Assembly (NCBI GenBank): GCA_945865365.1
Contig: CAMBDL010000002.1
Coordinates: 96,208 to 160,207, forward strand
Reading direction: 5' to 3'
DNA: 64,000 bases
Source of the DNA: Streptomyces griseus
Lineage (GTDB): Bacteria; Actinomycetota; Actinomycetes; Nanopelagicales; Nanopelagicaceae
Each line of letters starts with the position of its first letter. The stretch's first letter is position 1. The notes beneath the pieces are model-generated. The model made no database searches. It was not told where the DNA came from and was given only the letters and a program-made list of their open reading frames with translations. Position numbers and translations under genes: made by a program. Shown piece by piece: positions 8,518 through 17,620 of this stretch.

Positions 8518-9371
8518 TGCAGAGCTCATATGCGGATTATCGAATTCTCCTCGTTCATGCACACCCCGATGATGAGACGATTAACAACGGTGCAACCATG
8601 GCGCTTTATGCCGATCTCGGAGCTCACATCACTTTAGTAACATGTACGCGTGGCGAAGAAGGAGAAATTCTGCTTCCTGGCTTGTCACATCTAGCTAGCA
8701 ATCAGGACGATCAGCTTGGTGCACACCGTGAGATAGAACTTAAGGCAGCTATGAAAGCGCTCGGAATAAATGATTATCGATTCCTAGCTCATTACCGAGA
8801 CAGCGGCATGATGGGTGCACCACAAAATGATCGACCTGATGTATTTTGGCAAGTCGATGTTGATGTTGCGGCAGCTCAACTTGTTCACATAATCGATGAA
8901 GTAAAACCACATATTTTGATTACCTATGATGAAATTGGTGGCTATGGGCACCCTGACCATATCCAAGCGCATCGTGTTGCAATGAGAGCTAGCGAACTTT
9001 CAACATGGCAGATTCAAAAAATCTATTGGAACACGATTCCCAAGTCGGTAATTGCCACAGGAATGGCTGCCATGAAAGAGATCGGTTCAGATTTCTTTGG
9101 TACTGACAATATTGATGATGTTCCATTTGCTAAAGATGATTCATTTGTTACAACACTAATTGATGGAAATGATTATGTAGATCAGAAAATGTTAGCGATG
9201 AAGGCACATGAAACTCAGATTGCGTTAGACGGCCCATTTTTTGCCCTCTCAAATAATTTGGGTCTTCAAGTCTGGGGACATGAGTACTACACGCTTATGA
9301 AAGGTATCAAAGCCGCCCCATTTGATGAACACGGTAGAGAAAGCGATTTAACTTCAGGGATAGTTCTTTAA
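8517..9371 (+). CDS. mshB: PIG-L family deacetylase, MshB-like (mycothiol)
   Basis: This 284-residue LmbE/PIG-L zinc deacetylase has the metal motifs HAHPDDET (near residue 15) and GHPDHIQAH (near 144). Its length and LVTCTRGEEGEI core fit MshB, which removes the acetyl group from GlcNAc-Ins during mycothiol synthesis. The related Mca amidase is the main alternative. Translational coupling to the sulfur-transferase MoeZ and the nearby ferredoxin and DapC-type genes matches actinobacterial mshB neighbourhoods. It is followed directly, with no gap, by a small membrane protein gene. Confidence 0.82.
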   Translation: MQSSYADYRILLVHAHPDDETINNGATMALYADLGAHITLVTCTRGEEGEILLPGLSHLASNQDDQLGAHREIELKAAMKALGINDYRFLAHYRDSGMMGAPQNDRPDVFWQVDVDVAAAQLVHIIDEVKPHILITYDEIGGYGHPDHIQAHRVAMRASELSTWQIQKIYWNTIPKSVIATGMAAMKEIGSDFFGTDNIDDVPFAKDDSFVTTLIDGNDYVDQKMLAMKAHETQIALDGPFFALSNNLGLQVWGHEYYTLMKGIKAAPFDEHGRESDLTSGIVL

Positions 9372-9683
9372 ATGAAATACGTGTATTCACTCTTAATTGG
9401 TGGGGCGTTAGGACTTGGCTCTGTCTTTATCCATTCATCATTTGTACCTTATGGATTAGTGCTCAGTTTGGCATCAACCGTTGCTGGTATTTGGAGCATT
9501 GGCCGTATGTGGGGCGGCAGAACTTACAAATCACTTGCCGCGATTGCGTGGCTCTTTGTCATAGTGCGTGCAGGATTTCCAGGAATTGGACAGGAGTTCT
9601 TAATTGAGGGAACAGCCATAGGAGTCTCACTTTTAAACTTAGGCGTTCTATGTCTAGTACTAGCAGTCCTTCTCCCGGCTTGA
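9372..9683 (+). CDS. Small integral membrane protein downstream of mshB
   Basis: The protein has 103 residues and four hydrophobic segments (about 4-20, 26-46, 53-72 and 83-102), so it is probably a four-helix membrane protein. It starts on the base after the deacetylase stop. Comparable small membrane proteins follow mshB in other actinobacteria. No function can be assigned. Confidence 0.75.
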   Translation: MKYVYSLLIGGALGLGSVFIHSSFVPYGLVLSLASTVAGIWSIGRMWGGRTYKSLAAIAWLFVIVRAGFPGIGQEFLIEGTAIGVSLLNLGVLCLVLAVLLPA

Positions 9684-9693
9684 ATTTTCCACT

Positions 9694-9894
9694 TTATGTT
9701 TTCGCAATAACTAGCCGCCAGATAAAAATCTCACTGTGTGAGAACTCAAGTAACTCACCATGTCGGTTTCGTAAGGAAGTCGTGCTCTCAAGAACCCCTA
9801 CGAGGTCGCGAAATCCGCCGCCTTCATCATGTAAGCGAATAGTGACACGCCTACCAATCAGGGCTTCAAACTGACTAGCAAGATCGTGTGACAT
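9694..9894 (-). CDS. Small stand-alone SH3-like domain protein (Rv0428c-type domain)
   Basis: The protein has 66 residues, beginning MSHDLASQFEALIGRRVTIR and rich in beta-strand pattern. It resembles the SH3-like accessory domain attached to some actinobacterial GNAT acetyltransferases (Rv0428c-like: RVxxR...DLxGxL...GExxxxxxxxxxxxRLV). Here it is encoded alone, with no acetyltransferase domain. It is convergent with the mshB operon and divergent from the ferredoxin gene. The fold match is from memory and moderate; the ORF itself is well placed, filling the gap between neighbours. Confidence 0.55.
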   Translation of the reverse strand: MSHDLASQFEALIGRRVTIRLHDEGGGFRDLVGVLESTTSLRNRHGELLEFSHSEIFIWRLVIAKT

Positions 9895-9984
9895 GGCTCA
9901 ACGATAAACCTAAGCTCTAATATCGCGCGCAGTGGCGCTATGCGATTAGAATCAACCCATTCCTATGAGTGTGGAGGCACCTGC

Positions 9985-10305
9985 GTGACGTACATAATTG
10001 CCGAGCCATGTATCGATGTTAAGGACAAGTCATGCATCGCTGAGTGTCCCGTGGACTGCATATATGAAGGCGGTCGCATGTTGTATATCCAGCCTGATGA
10101 GTGTGTCGACTGTGGCGCTTGCGAGCCAGTGTGCCCAGTAGAGGCAATTTATTATGAAGATGATGTTCCAACGAAATGGGTTGAGTTCGGCAAAGTCAAT
10201 ACTGAGTTCTTTGTAGAGATCGGTTCACCGGGTGGAGCTGCAAAAATGGGTCCAACTAATACCGATCACGCTTCTATAACCGCCATGCCTCCAAAGAGCG
10301 AGTAA
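9985..10305 (+). CDS. fdxA: Seven-iron ferredoxin (3Fe-4S + 4Fe-4S)
   Basis: This 106-residue ferredoxin has cysteines at 9, 17, 21, 25, 40, 43, 46 and 50 in the 7Fe arrangement (CIAECPVDC and CVDCGACEPVC) and the conserved SPGGAAK tail. It transfers electrons at low potential. GTG 9985 is chosen over the upstream in-frame ATG 9940 because GGAGG at 9973-9977 sits 7 nt before it and gives the family length and the TYIIAEPCID start. It lies just upstream of the DapC-like aminotransferase, an order also seen in M. tuberculosis (fdxC-dapC). Confidence 0.95.
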   Translation: MTYIIAEPCIDVKDKSCIAECPVDCIYEGGRMLYIQPDECVDCGACEPVCPVEAIYYEDDVPTKWVEFGKVNTEFFVEIGSPGGAAKMGPTNTDHASITAMPPKSE

Positions 10306-10311
10306 TACTCC

Positions 10312-11376
10312 TTGCGCTCGCAGCTCCCTGATTTTCCTTGGGATGCATTGGCCCCATTTGGCGACATTGCGCGCTCGCATCCAGATGGAATTATTGATCT
10401 ATCGCAAGGCACTCCAGTTGACCCGACACCTGATTTTATCCAAGCGGCCTTGAGGGATGCATCAAATTCACCCAGTTATCCGTTAACGGCAGGGACACCA
10501 GAGCTGCGTGCAGCGATTTCATTATGGGCACGTGAGCGACTCGGTGCCACTGGAGGTTTCGATGTGTTGCCTGTTATTGGCTCCAAAGAGCTTGTTGCAT
10601 GGCTTCCTACAATTCTAGAAGCCAAAAAAGTTTTGATTCCAGAGATTGCCTACCCCACCTATCACGTAGGGGCTTTGATTGCGCGGGCAGAGTCAATCCC
10701 AGTTGGCATCGATCCATCTAACTGGCCAGCTGCAGATATTGCTTGGCTTAACTCGCCATCAAATCCAACTGGTCGTGTGCACAGCGTGGATGAAGTTAAC
10801 GCTTGTATTGATTGGGCGCGCAATTCGCGATCCACGTTGGCTTCGGATGAGTGCTATTTAGAGTTTGATCACACAGCTACCTCTATTTCTGTGCTTTCAC
10901 AAACAAATGGAGATAACGCGAATATTTTAGCTATTCATTCACTCTCAAAGCGTTCATCAATGGCTGGCTATAGAGCAGCCTTTATGATTGGTGATTCACT
11001 ATTGATTTCACGAATTCGCGAGTTTAGAAAACATGCTGGAATGATTGTGCCTCTTCCGGTTCAAAGAGCGATGATAGTCGCGCTATCTGATAACGAGCAT
11101 GTAGCTATTCAGCGCGCACGATATAACGCACGTCGAGATTTATTACGCCCAGCACTTGAGGCCGTCGGTTTTAGAGTGGAGTTCAGTAATTCAGGTCTTT
11201 ATATCTGGTGTACGCGCGATGAAGATGCGTGGACAAGTGTTGAGTGGTTGGCTCACAGAGGAATTCTTGCTACGCCTGGAAGTTTTTATGGAGAAAAAGG
11301 GGCGCAGCATATTCGCATCGCCTTGACTGCAACGGATGCACATATAAAAGCCGCCGTTTTGCGCTTAGAGGCTTAA
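10312..11376 (+). CDS. dapC: Succinyldiaminopimelate aminotransferase-like (DapC)
   Basis: This 354-residue fold-type I PLP aminotransferase begins RSQLPDFPWDALAPFGDIAR and has IIDLSQGTPVDPTP, NSPSNPTG and the PLP lysine in HSLSKRSSMAGYRAAF. These fit the actinobacterial DapC subgroup, which makes N-succinyl-LL-diaminopimelate for lysine and peptidoglycan. The start is TTG 10312, the only start codon giving the expected N-terminus, 6 nt after the ferredoxin stop. The conserved fdxA-dapC order supports the assignment. A broader-specificity aminotransferase is the alternative. Confidence 0.85.
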   Translation: MRSQLPDFPWDALAPFGDIARSHPDGIIDLSQGTPVDPTPDFIQAALRDASNSPSYPLTAGTPELRAAISLWARERLGATGGFDVLPVIGSKELVAWLPTILEAKKVLIPEIAYPTYHVGALIARAESIPVGIDPSNWPAADIAWLNSPSNPTGRVHSVDEVNACIDWARNSRSTLASDECYLEFDHTATSISVLSQTNGDNANILAIHSLSKRSSMAGYRAAFMIGDSLLISRIREFRKHAGMIVPLPVQRAMIVALSDNEHVAIQRARYNARRDLLRPALEAVGFRVEFSNSGLYIWCTRDEDAWTSVEWLAHRGILATPGSFYGEKGAQHIRIALTATDAHIKAAVLRLEA

Positions 11377-11378
11377 GA

Positions 11379-12386
11379 ATGAGTGTTGGAATTCTGCTAG
11401 TAGGAGGCCTCGGTACCCGCTTAATGCCATTAACTAAAAACACCCCCAAACCTATGCTCAGTGTTGCTGGTTTGCCAGTGACTGAACACCAACTTGCAAA
11501 GGCGCGCAATGCCGGAATTACAACTCTAGTGCTTGCAACTTCATACCTGTCTGAACTCTTTATTCCATACTTCGGTGATGGTTCTCGATGGGGAATGAAA
11601 CTAATTTATGCTGTGGAAAAAGAGCCTTTGGGAACGGGAGGAGCAATTGCTCATGCCGCTCAACTGCTTGATACGGATGAATCAATCGTAGTTTTCAACG
11701 GTGATGTTTTAAGCTCTCATAATTTAAGTGAACAAATTCGACAACATCAAGATAATAATGCCGATGTAACTTTACATTTAACTTCAGTCAGTGATGCGCG
11801 TGCCTATGGATGTGTTCCAACTGATGCAGATGGTCGAGTAACAGCATTCTTAGAAAAAATGGAAAACCCAATTACTAATACAATTAATGCAGGCTGCTAT
11901 GTCTTTAATCCGGAGATTATTGCCGCATTTCCACAGAATAAAATTATTAGTATTGAGCGCGAAATTTTCCCACAAATGATTTCTAACCATGGAAGATTAT
12001 TTGGATATATAGATGATTCATATTGGTTAGACATCGGTACACCAAGGGCTTTGCTTAAAGGCTCGGCCGATCTTGTATGTGGCCGCGCAGATTCCAGCGC
12101 ACTATCTATGGCTCACGTTGCACTTCATGCAGACAACAAACTCATAATGAAAAACGCCGTTGTTGATGAAACGGCCTTAATCGATTTGGGCTCTAGCATT
12201 GGGGCCGACGTAGTGGTTGGTGCTAGGGCGCATATCTCGGCATCAATTATTGACAATGGGGCACGCATCGGTGCGGGGGCTATCATCAGTGACTCTTTTA
12301 TTACATCTGGCGCAGATATTGCAGAAAACACCATAATCTCGGCCTCATTTGTCACTATTGATGAGATTCTTCCCATACCAGCCTAA
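11379..12386 (+). CDS. Sugar-phosphate nucleotidyltransferase (ManC/RmlA-like) with left-handed beta-helix
   Basis: The protein has 335 residues. The NTP-transferase signature GGLGTRLMPLTKNTPKPML is at residues about 8-26, with VVFNGDVL as the metal/nucleotide site and WLDIGTP late in the catalytic domain. The last 80 residues have isoleucine-rich hexapeptide repeats of the LbH type (IGADVVVGARAHI, GARIGAGAIISD). It makes an NDP-sugar, probably GDP-mannose or a related precursor given manB and the glycosyltransferase downstream. ATG 11379 lies 2 nt after dapC. The exact sugar is inferred from context. Confidence 0.88.
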   Translation: MSVGILLVGGLGTRLMPLTKNTPKPMLSVAGLPVTEHQLAKARNAGITTLVLATSYLSELFIPYFGDGSRWGMKLIYAVEKEPLGTGGAIAHAAQLLDTDESIVVFNGDVLSSHNLSEQIRQHQDNNADVTLHLTSVSDARAYGCVPTDADGRVTAFLEKMENPITNTINAGCYVFNPEIIAAFPQNKIISIEREIFPQMISNHGRLFGYIDDSYWLDIGTPRALLKGSADLVCGRADSSALSMAHVALHADNKLIMKNAVVDETALIDLGSSIGADVVVGARAHISASIIDNGARIGAGAIISDSFITSGADIAENTIISASFVTIDEILPIPA

Positions 12387-12424
12387 TTTCATCTTAATTA
12401 GCTGCCAGATAGCGCTGATTTAAC

Positions 12425-12453
12425 TTGACATATTCGACTTACACGCGTGTAAT
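12425..12453 (+). promoter_or_regulatory. Sigma-70-type promoter of whiB2
   Basis: A perfect -35 TTGACA (12425-12430) is followed after 17 bp by TGTAAT (12448-12453). The predicted transcript would start near 12460 and have a leader of about 55 nt before the WhiB ATG. The ribosome binding site AAGGAG is at 12501-12506. It is the clearest promoter in the window. Confidence 0.8.
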
Positions 12454-12513
12454 TCATTCTTAAGTAAGTCTTTTCCACGAGGGAGGAGACACAAAGACCT
12501 AAGGAGAATCGGT

Positions 12514-12813
12514 ATGCCGATCCGACCTGAAGCCACGAACTCCCCGAGCCCCACAACTGGCCCTAAAATCACCCTAGCCAATGGAGAGAATGTTGAACTC
12601 TCTTGGCAAGAGCGCTCCTTATGCGCTCAAACCGACCCTGAAGCATTTTTCCCAGAAAAAGGTGGATCTACGCGCGAGGCAAAGCGTGTCTGTCTTTCAT
12701 GCGATGTTCGTTCTGAGTGTTTGGAATATGCGCTCGCACACGACGAGCGTTTTGGCATCTGGGGCGGACTCTCAGAGCGCGAACGCCGTCGCCTCAAGCG
12801 TCGCACTGCCTAA
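12514..12813 (+). CDS. whiB2: WhiB-family Fe-S transcription factor (WhiB2/WhmD type)
   Basis: This 99-residue WhiB-like protein has the four cluster cysteines C37, C60, C63 and C69, then GIWGG at 81-85 and a basic C-terminal ERRRLKRRTA. The long N-terminal arm before C37 and its position beside mannose-activation genes match WhiB2/WhmD, a [4Fe-4S] regulator tied to cell division. AAGGAG lies 7 nt upstream of the ATG. It is one of two WhiB genes here; the other, at 30.2 kb, is WhiB1-like. Confidence 0.92.
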   Translation: MPIRPEATNSPSPTTGPKITLANGENVELSWQERSLCAQTDPEAFFPEKGGSTREAKRVCLSCDVRSECLEYALAHDERFGIWGGLSERERRRLKRRTA

Positions 12814-12840
12814 AACTCTTAGCTTAAGCGGGTTAGAACT

Positions 12841-15800
12841 ATGGCTGCACAAGCGGCATTAGATTCATATCGCGTTACTGCGATCATCGTTAGTCATGAC
12901 GGTGAATTATGGTTACCGGAAACCGTTGCAGCGTTAGCATCACAAACGCGACCTATTGATCATGTAATTGCCGTTGACACCGCATCGAAAGATGCATCTA
13001 AACAACTTTTAAAATCTGCACACATTCCTACCATTCATGCCGAACGAGATTGTGGATTTGGCGAAGCCGTTTCTTTAGCAGTTGATTCAATAAAGCATCA
13101 CGGCGAAGACAAAAGTGAATGGATTTGGCTAATTCATGATGACAGCGCACCGGCTTCAACGGCATTGGAGTTTTTACTTGAGTGCATAAAGGATCGACCA
13201 CAAGTTGCTATGGTCGGACCAAAACTTCTTGGCTGGCACGACCGTACACACTTGTTAGAAGCAGGAATAAGTATTGCTGGTAATGGAGCACGCTGGAGCG
13301 GATTAGAACCCCTTGAATACGATCAAGGTCAACATGATGGAATTCATGAAGTACTCGCGGTAAGTACAGCTGGTGCATTAATTCGCCGAGATATTTTTGA
13401 AGAGATAGGTAGATTTGATTTAAATCTTGCACTTTTTCGCGACGATATTGATTTTGGCTGGCGGGCAAGAGTGGCAGGCCATTCAGTTTTAGTTACTACA
13501 AAAGCCATTGCTTTTCACGCGCAAGCATCGGCCACCGAAAGACGCGTTGTAGATGTTGCCGGCGCTTTTTTGCATCGTCCCTTATTACTCGATCGCCGTA
13601 ACGCGGCTTATGTCTTACTTGCAAACTCGTCATGGTGGATGATTCCGTGGCTGGCGGTTCAACTATTGAGCTCAGCACTAGCCCGTTCTATAGGATATTT
13701 ATTAGCAAAACTTCCAGGTTATGCCAGCGATGAATTACTTGCTGTGGCTTCTCTAATTATTCGACCAAGTTTAATTTATAAGGCTCGTAAAGCAAGAAAA
13801 GCCAAACGCTTTATTTCCGCTCGAATTATCTCAGCCTTCATTCCACCTCGTTGGTCACAACTTCGCTTAGGCACTTCGCGCTTAGTTGAGCGAGCAAGAA
13901 TTCTTTTACTGCCAAGCAGTGATGAAGCATCAAAATCAACTCTAGATTCAGATGAAGATGAAGACTTATTAGTGCCCACAAAGAATTATCAGTGGTTTGG
14001 TGTTTTTCGAAAGCCACAGGTCCTTGGTTTTCTAGTCTTAGGAATATTTACTCTTTTATCTTCTCGAAATAGATTAGGATCTTTAATCGGAGGGGCTCTA
14101 CCTGCCTCACCTGACGGTGCTCGAGATTTATGGCGTGCCTATTTTGAATCTTGGCATCAAGTTGGAATGGGAAGCTCTAATGCTTCACCGCCTTGGATTG
14201 CACTATTGGCGATAGGTGCAACTCTCTTACTTGGCAAAGCTGGACTATTGATCACGCTTATATTCCTATGTGCTCCGTTGTTGATGATGTGGTCAATCTT
14301 TAACTTATTAAAGCGTTTCACCACTAATAACTGGATCAGCGTACCTATCGGCTTTTTGTATGCGATATCGCCAGTGGCCATTGCAGCGATTAACTCAGGT
14401 CGATTGGGCACTGTAATTGTTCTCATAATTGCTCCACAGGTACCGCTACTACTGTGGAATTGGAAGTTAATAGAGTTGCACAGGTGGAGACGGGTGTTTG
14501 GAACATCAACTCTTTTTGCGGTTCTGTATGCCTTCACATTAGTTGGTTTCGTCATTACTTTTTTTGCCGCCGCAGTTGCAGTCTTTTTTGATTATCAAAG
14601 TTTCAGAGTCAGTCAGAACAAATCTCTCTTCTTAGAGCGAGTTTATAAGCGATTAACTCTTGTTTTTCTCCCACTACTTTTAACCGCACCATATTCCCTT
14701 GAAGCTTTCATCTACCCTTCTAGATTCTTAGCTGAACCCGGAATCAGTACCGCTGGAGGACACACAAACCTTGTGCTTTTGGCCAATCCCGGGGGAGTTG
14801 GGGCGATGCCTTGGTGGATTATTAGCCCAGTATTTCTCATTTTGATTGTTTCACTCTTCTCATCTGGTTCAGCACGAAGAATTTCTCAATATGGAGTCGG
14901 ATTTCTTTCGGCAGCTATTTTCTTTTCTGCATTTTCAATTTCCGTACATGGAAACTCAGCAAGCTCGCGAGTCTGGGTGGGAAGCTTTCTAGTTTGCGCA
15001 ACAATCTCTGCAGCCACTGCCGGTGTCGAAATTCTTGATCGTCTTCGGGTTGTCCTTATTTCTAGCAATATTAATTTCAGGCATATATTAGCTGGGCTCT
15101 TATTAATAGCAACGTCGCTTTATTCAATTATGACTTTAAGTTGGTCAATCAGCGCTGGTGCAAGCTCTCCTGTGCAAAGTAATAGTCCAACAGTGATGCC
15201 AGCCTTTTTAAACGTTGAATATGAAACAAAGATATTAGTTGTACGTGAAATAGGTGCTGACGGATCGAAAGCTGTTCAATATTACATTTCGAGAGGGGCT
15301 GATATCGAGTTAGGAGAGCCAGATGTTGCACCACGCCAAATCCCAGCACTGGTTGATGCAGCTCAGTCCCTGATAGACGGAACCGGAAATAAGAGCAGCA
15401 CAGTATTAGCGCACTATGGAATCAAATATGTTTTCGTGAAGTCACCTTTTGATCCAAATGTCATTCAAACTATCGATGGGTTGGGTGGTTTTACCCGTGC
15501 ATCGGCAACAACAGCAGGAGTAGTGTGGAAAGTAAGTGGAGTAATCGGACGTCTTGTATTTACCGCCCCCAATGGTGTTCAGCAAGTACTTGAGGCTGGC
15601 GAAGTCGGATCGCGCACGACCGTTCCATCGGCGGGTACGGTCACAGTTACTGAAGCCTATGATCGCTCTTGGCAGATTGTAGAGAATGGCTATCGACTCC
15701 CACGCACGATGAGTGATCTTGGATTGCCAATATTCACCGCCACTGAAGCCGGTGAAATCTCCTTGATTCACGATGGCACTATCCGCCGTGCCTGGTTATC

Positions 15801-15891
15801 ACTAAGTGTAATTCTCTGGGCCGTAGTAATAATTCTTGCGCTACCTGCTGGCCGTCGTAAACGTGAGATCTCCGAAAAGGAGTTAGCATGA
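12841..15891 (+). CDS. Large GT2 glycosyltransferase with C-terminal multi-pass membrane region
   Basis: This 1016-residue protein has an N-terminal GT-A family 2 domain (residues about 10-240: TAIIVSHDGELWLPETVAAL, IHDDSAPAS, FRDDIDFGWR). A basic linker follows, then about a dozen membrane helices (about 385-790), a roughly 190-residue extracytoplasmic section and a last helix near the C-terminus (LSVILWAVVIILALPAG). It probably transfers a sugar to a lipid or wall polymer at the membrane; donor and acceptor are unknown. The stop overlaps the DUF5719 start (ATGA). GT2-DUF5719-DUF3499-manB is a recurrent actinobacterial order, pointing to a shared envelope glycan. Confidence 0.88.
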   Translation: MAAQAALDSYRVTAIIVSHDGELWLPETVAALASQTRPIDHVIAVDTASKDASKQLLKSAHIPTIHAERDCGFGEAVSLAVDSIKHHGEDKSEWIWLIHDDSAPASTALEFLLECIKDRPQVAMVGPKLLGWHDRTHLLEAGISIAGNGARWSGLEPLEYDQGQHDGIHEVLAVSTAGALIRRDIFEEIGRFDLNLALFRDDIDFGWRARVAGHSVLVTTKAIAFHAQASATERRVVDVAGAFLHRPLLLDRRNAAYVLLANSSWWMIPWLAVQLLSSALARSIGYLLAKLPGYASDELLAVASLIIRPSLIYKARKARKAKRFISARIISAFIPPRWSQLRLGTSRLVERARILLLPSSDEASKSTLDSDEDEDLLVPTKNYQWFGVFRKPQVLGFLVLGIFTLLSSRNRLGSLIGGALPASPDGARDLWRAYFESWHQVGMGSSNASPPWIALLAIGATLLLGKAGLLITLIFLCAPLLMMWSIFNLLKRFTTNNWISVPIGFLYAISPVAIAAINSGRLGTVIVLIIAPQVPLLLWNWKLIELHRWRRVFGTSTLFAVLYAFTLVGFVITFFAAAVAVFFDYQSFRVSQNKSLFLERVYKRLTLVFLPLLLTAPYSLEAFIYPSRFLAEPGISTAGGHTNLVLLANPGGVGAMPWWIISPVFLILIVSLFSSGSARRISQYGVGFLSAAIFFSAFSISVHGNSASSRVWVGSFLVCATISAATAGVEILDRLRVVLISSNINFRHILAGLLLIATSLYSIMTLSWSISAGASSPVQSNSPTVMPAFLNVEYETKILVVREIGADGSKAVQYYISRGADIELGEPDVAPRQIPALVDAAQSLIDGTGNKSSTVLAHYGIKYVFVKSPFDPNVIQTIDGLGGFTRASATTAGVVWKVSGVIGRLVFTAPNGVQQVLEAGEVGSRTTVPSAGTVTVTEAYDRSWQIVENGYRLPRTMSDLGLPIFTATEAGEISLIHDGTIRRAWLSLSVILWAVVIILALPAGRRKREISEKELA

Positions 15892-17198
15892 AATCTAGAA
15901 ACTCCTTTATCAGTATAGGAATTCTTGCGCTAGCTTTTCTTATGGCTACGGTTTTAGGTGCGACCGTCACATCTAAAGGTTATTCCGAGACCTATCCTGC
16001 AGTCGTTTGCCCTCCGACATTACCGGGGCTTTCATCTTCGATATCTCTAACATCAAAGAAAACGCAGTATCAACGTTTATCAAATAGAAGCAGTCGTACA
16101 AATGCTTTTAACACTCTTCGTTACTCAGTTATGAAGGATCCGTTACTAATCACCTCTGAGGGTGCTACACCAGTTGATTGGCAGAGTCGTTCAGGCAGTT
16201 GGGCAGGCGGAGTGATTTGTGCAGGCCCAGCAACTTCACAGTGGTTTGTCGGTGGACGCTCAGATGTAACATCGCGAGGTCGTTTAATTGTGGTCAATAG
16301 CGGTCTCAGTAATGCAGTTGTAGATGTGCAGGCTTTTTCAGAAAACGGAAAACAGGCAATAAAATCCTTCAATATTAAATCTAAAAATTTTGCAATACTC
16401 TCACTCGATACATTGGCAACTGGTGATCGAAACTTAGTCGTTCATGTCACGCCTCGCTCAGGGCGCATAAATGCATTTATGATTGATGAACAAGGATCTG
16501 GATTAAGAGCACTCGGCGGAGATTTAGTGAATCCCATCATCGCAGCTAACAAAAAATTAATAATTCCAGCGATTCCGAATCAAAGAATTAAAGGAGTTAA
16601 AAAGTCAGCTAGTTCTCATAAGCTACGTATTATGACAACATCAGAAAATGGAGCTAGTTTTACGGCTGAGGTTCTTTCTTCAGATGGACGCTTTGTTCCA
16701 GTTGGTCTGAGTTCGCGTGCGCTGACAGCGGGCACAGTGATGGAAGTTTCATTGGCACCCAAGATCGTTTCAAGTAGCTTTGCACTTCGGATAACTAGTG
16801 ACCAACCAATCGTTGCAGCCGTGTCATCGACAGTTAGTGTCGGTTCGCGCAAGGATTTTGTATGGAGTACGCCAGTAACTGCGCTTGAGCCGATGAAAAT
16901 TGGAATTACTGGCCTTTCACCACTGATAGTTTTTGCTGGCGACTCAATCAACGTCAAGCTCGAAGTAATGTTGATAAATGGGAAAACCATTCATACCACG
17001 GTTAAAGGAGGCGATATTGCTACATGGCGTGCCCCACAGTCAGCTAGATCTCTCACGATTCTCAAGGCAAGCAAAGAGAGCTATGCAGGGGCTTTAGTAC
17101 TCTCAGTCAACGGTTATGGATATATTCCAATTACGCCAGGTAGTTCACTCACGCGAGTTCAGATTCCACATTCAAACATTCGCGTTCTAAATCCCTGA
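15888..17198 (+). CDS. DUF5719 family exported protein
   Basis: The protein has 436 residues. An N-terminal hydrophobic segment (residues about 8-25, ILALAFLMATVLGATV) anchors or exports it. The rest is beta-rich with SGSWAGGVICAGPATSQWF near residue 100 and a conserved VNSGLSNAVVDVQAFSENG block, the DUF5719 pattern. Translational coupling to the glycosyltransferase suggests it acts with that enzyme outside the membrane, for example in glycan export or assembly. This is context inference; no biochemical role is known to me. Confidence 0.8.
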   Translation: MKSRNSFISIGILALAFLMATVLGATVTSKGYSETYPAVVCPPTLPGLSSSISLTSKKTQYQRLSNRSSRTNAFNTLRYSVMKDPLLITSEGATPVDWQSRSGSWAGGVICAGPATSQWFVGGRSDVTSRGRLIVVNSGLSNAVVDVQAFSENGKQAIKSFNIKSKNFAILSLDTLATGDRNLVVHVTPRSGRINAFMIDEQGSGLRALGGDLVNPIIAANKKLIIPAIPNQRIKGVKKSASSHKLRIMTTSENGASFTAEVLSSDGRFVPVGLSSRALTAGTVMEVSLAPKIVSSSFALRITSDQPIVAAVSSTVSVGSRKDFVWSTPVTALEPMKIGITGLSPLIVFAGDSINVKLEVMLINGKTIHTTVKGGDIATWRAPQSARSLTILKASKESYAGALVLSVNGYGYIPITPGSSLTRVQIPHSNIRVLNP

Positions 17199-17240
17199 GA
17201 ATCCCCAAAAAAGTGATGCAATCCCACTAATCTTCTTTGT

Positions 17241-17612
17241 ATGAGTTCAAAGACAAAGTTAGGGCGCGGCTGTTCTCGTGTGGGCTGCCGCTCACACGCA
17301 ACCATGACTTTGACATATGTCTACGCTGAGTCAACCGCCGTCGTCGGGCCATTAGCAACATTTAGTGAACCGCATGCATATGACTTATGTGTGATGCATG
17401 GTGAAAGATTAAAAGTTCCCCATGGATGGAGTGTCATTAAACAAGAGCTATCTTTACATGAGCAAGGTCCATCAGAAGATGACTTGATGGCGATAGCAGA
17501 TGCAGTACGAGAAGTAGCGCTGATAGAAAGTCCAGATGAAGTGAAATCAGTCAGTGAGAGTCAACAGTCGCAGGTTGGTCGTCGCGGCCACCTTCGTGCA
17601 ATCCCTTCTTAA
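17241..17612 (+). CDS. DUF3499 family small Cys-containing protein
   Basis: The protein has 123 residues and the N-terminal pattern CSRVGCRSHATMTLTYVYAE, then YDLCVMHGERLKVPHGW. The Cys/His spacing (C, C, H and later C, H) suggests a small zinc site, as in DUF3499. Function is unknown. TAATCT (17228-17233) is 7 nt before the ATG with no Shine-Dalgarno site, so a leaderless mRNA is plausible. It sits immediately upstream of manB, its usual neighbour in actinobacteria. Confidence 0.85.
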   Translation: MSSKTKLGRGCSRVGCRSHATMTLTYVYAESTAVVGPLATFSEPHAYDLCVMHGERLKVPHGWSVIKQELSLHEQGPSEDDLMAIADAVREVALIESPDEVKSVSESQQSQVGRRGHLRAIPS

Positions 17613-17620
17613 AATTAAAG

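Noticed and set aside
11244..11378. Upstream extension of the nucleotidyltransferase
   Set aside because: It lies inside dapC in another frame; the family start MSVGILLVGGLGTR is at 11379.
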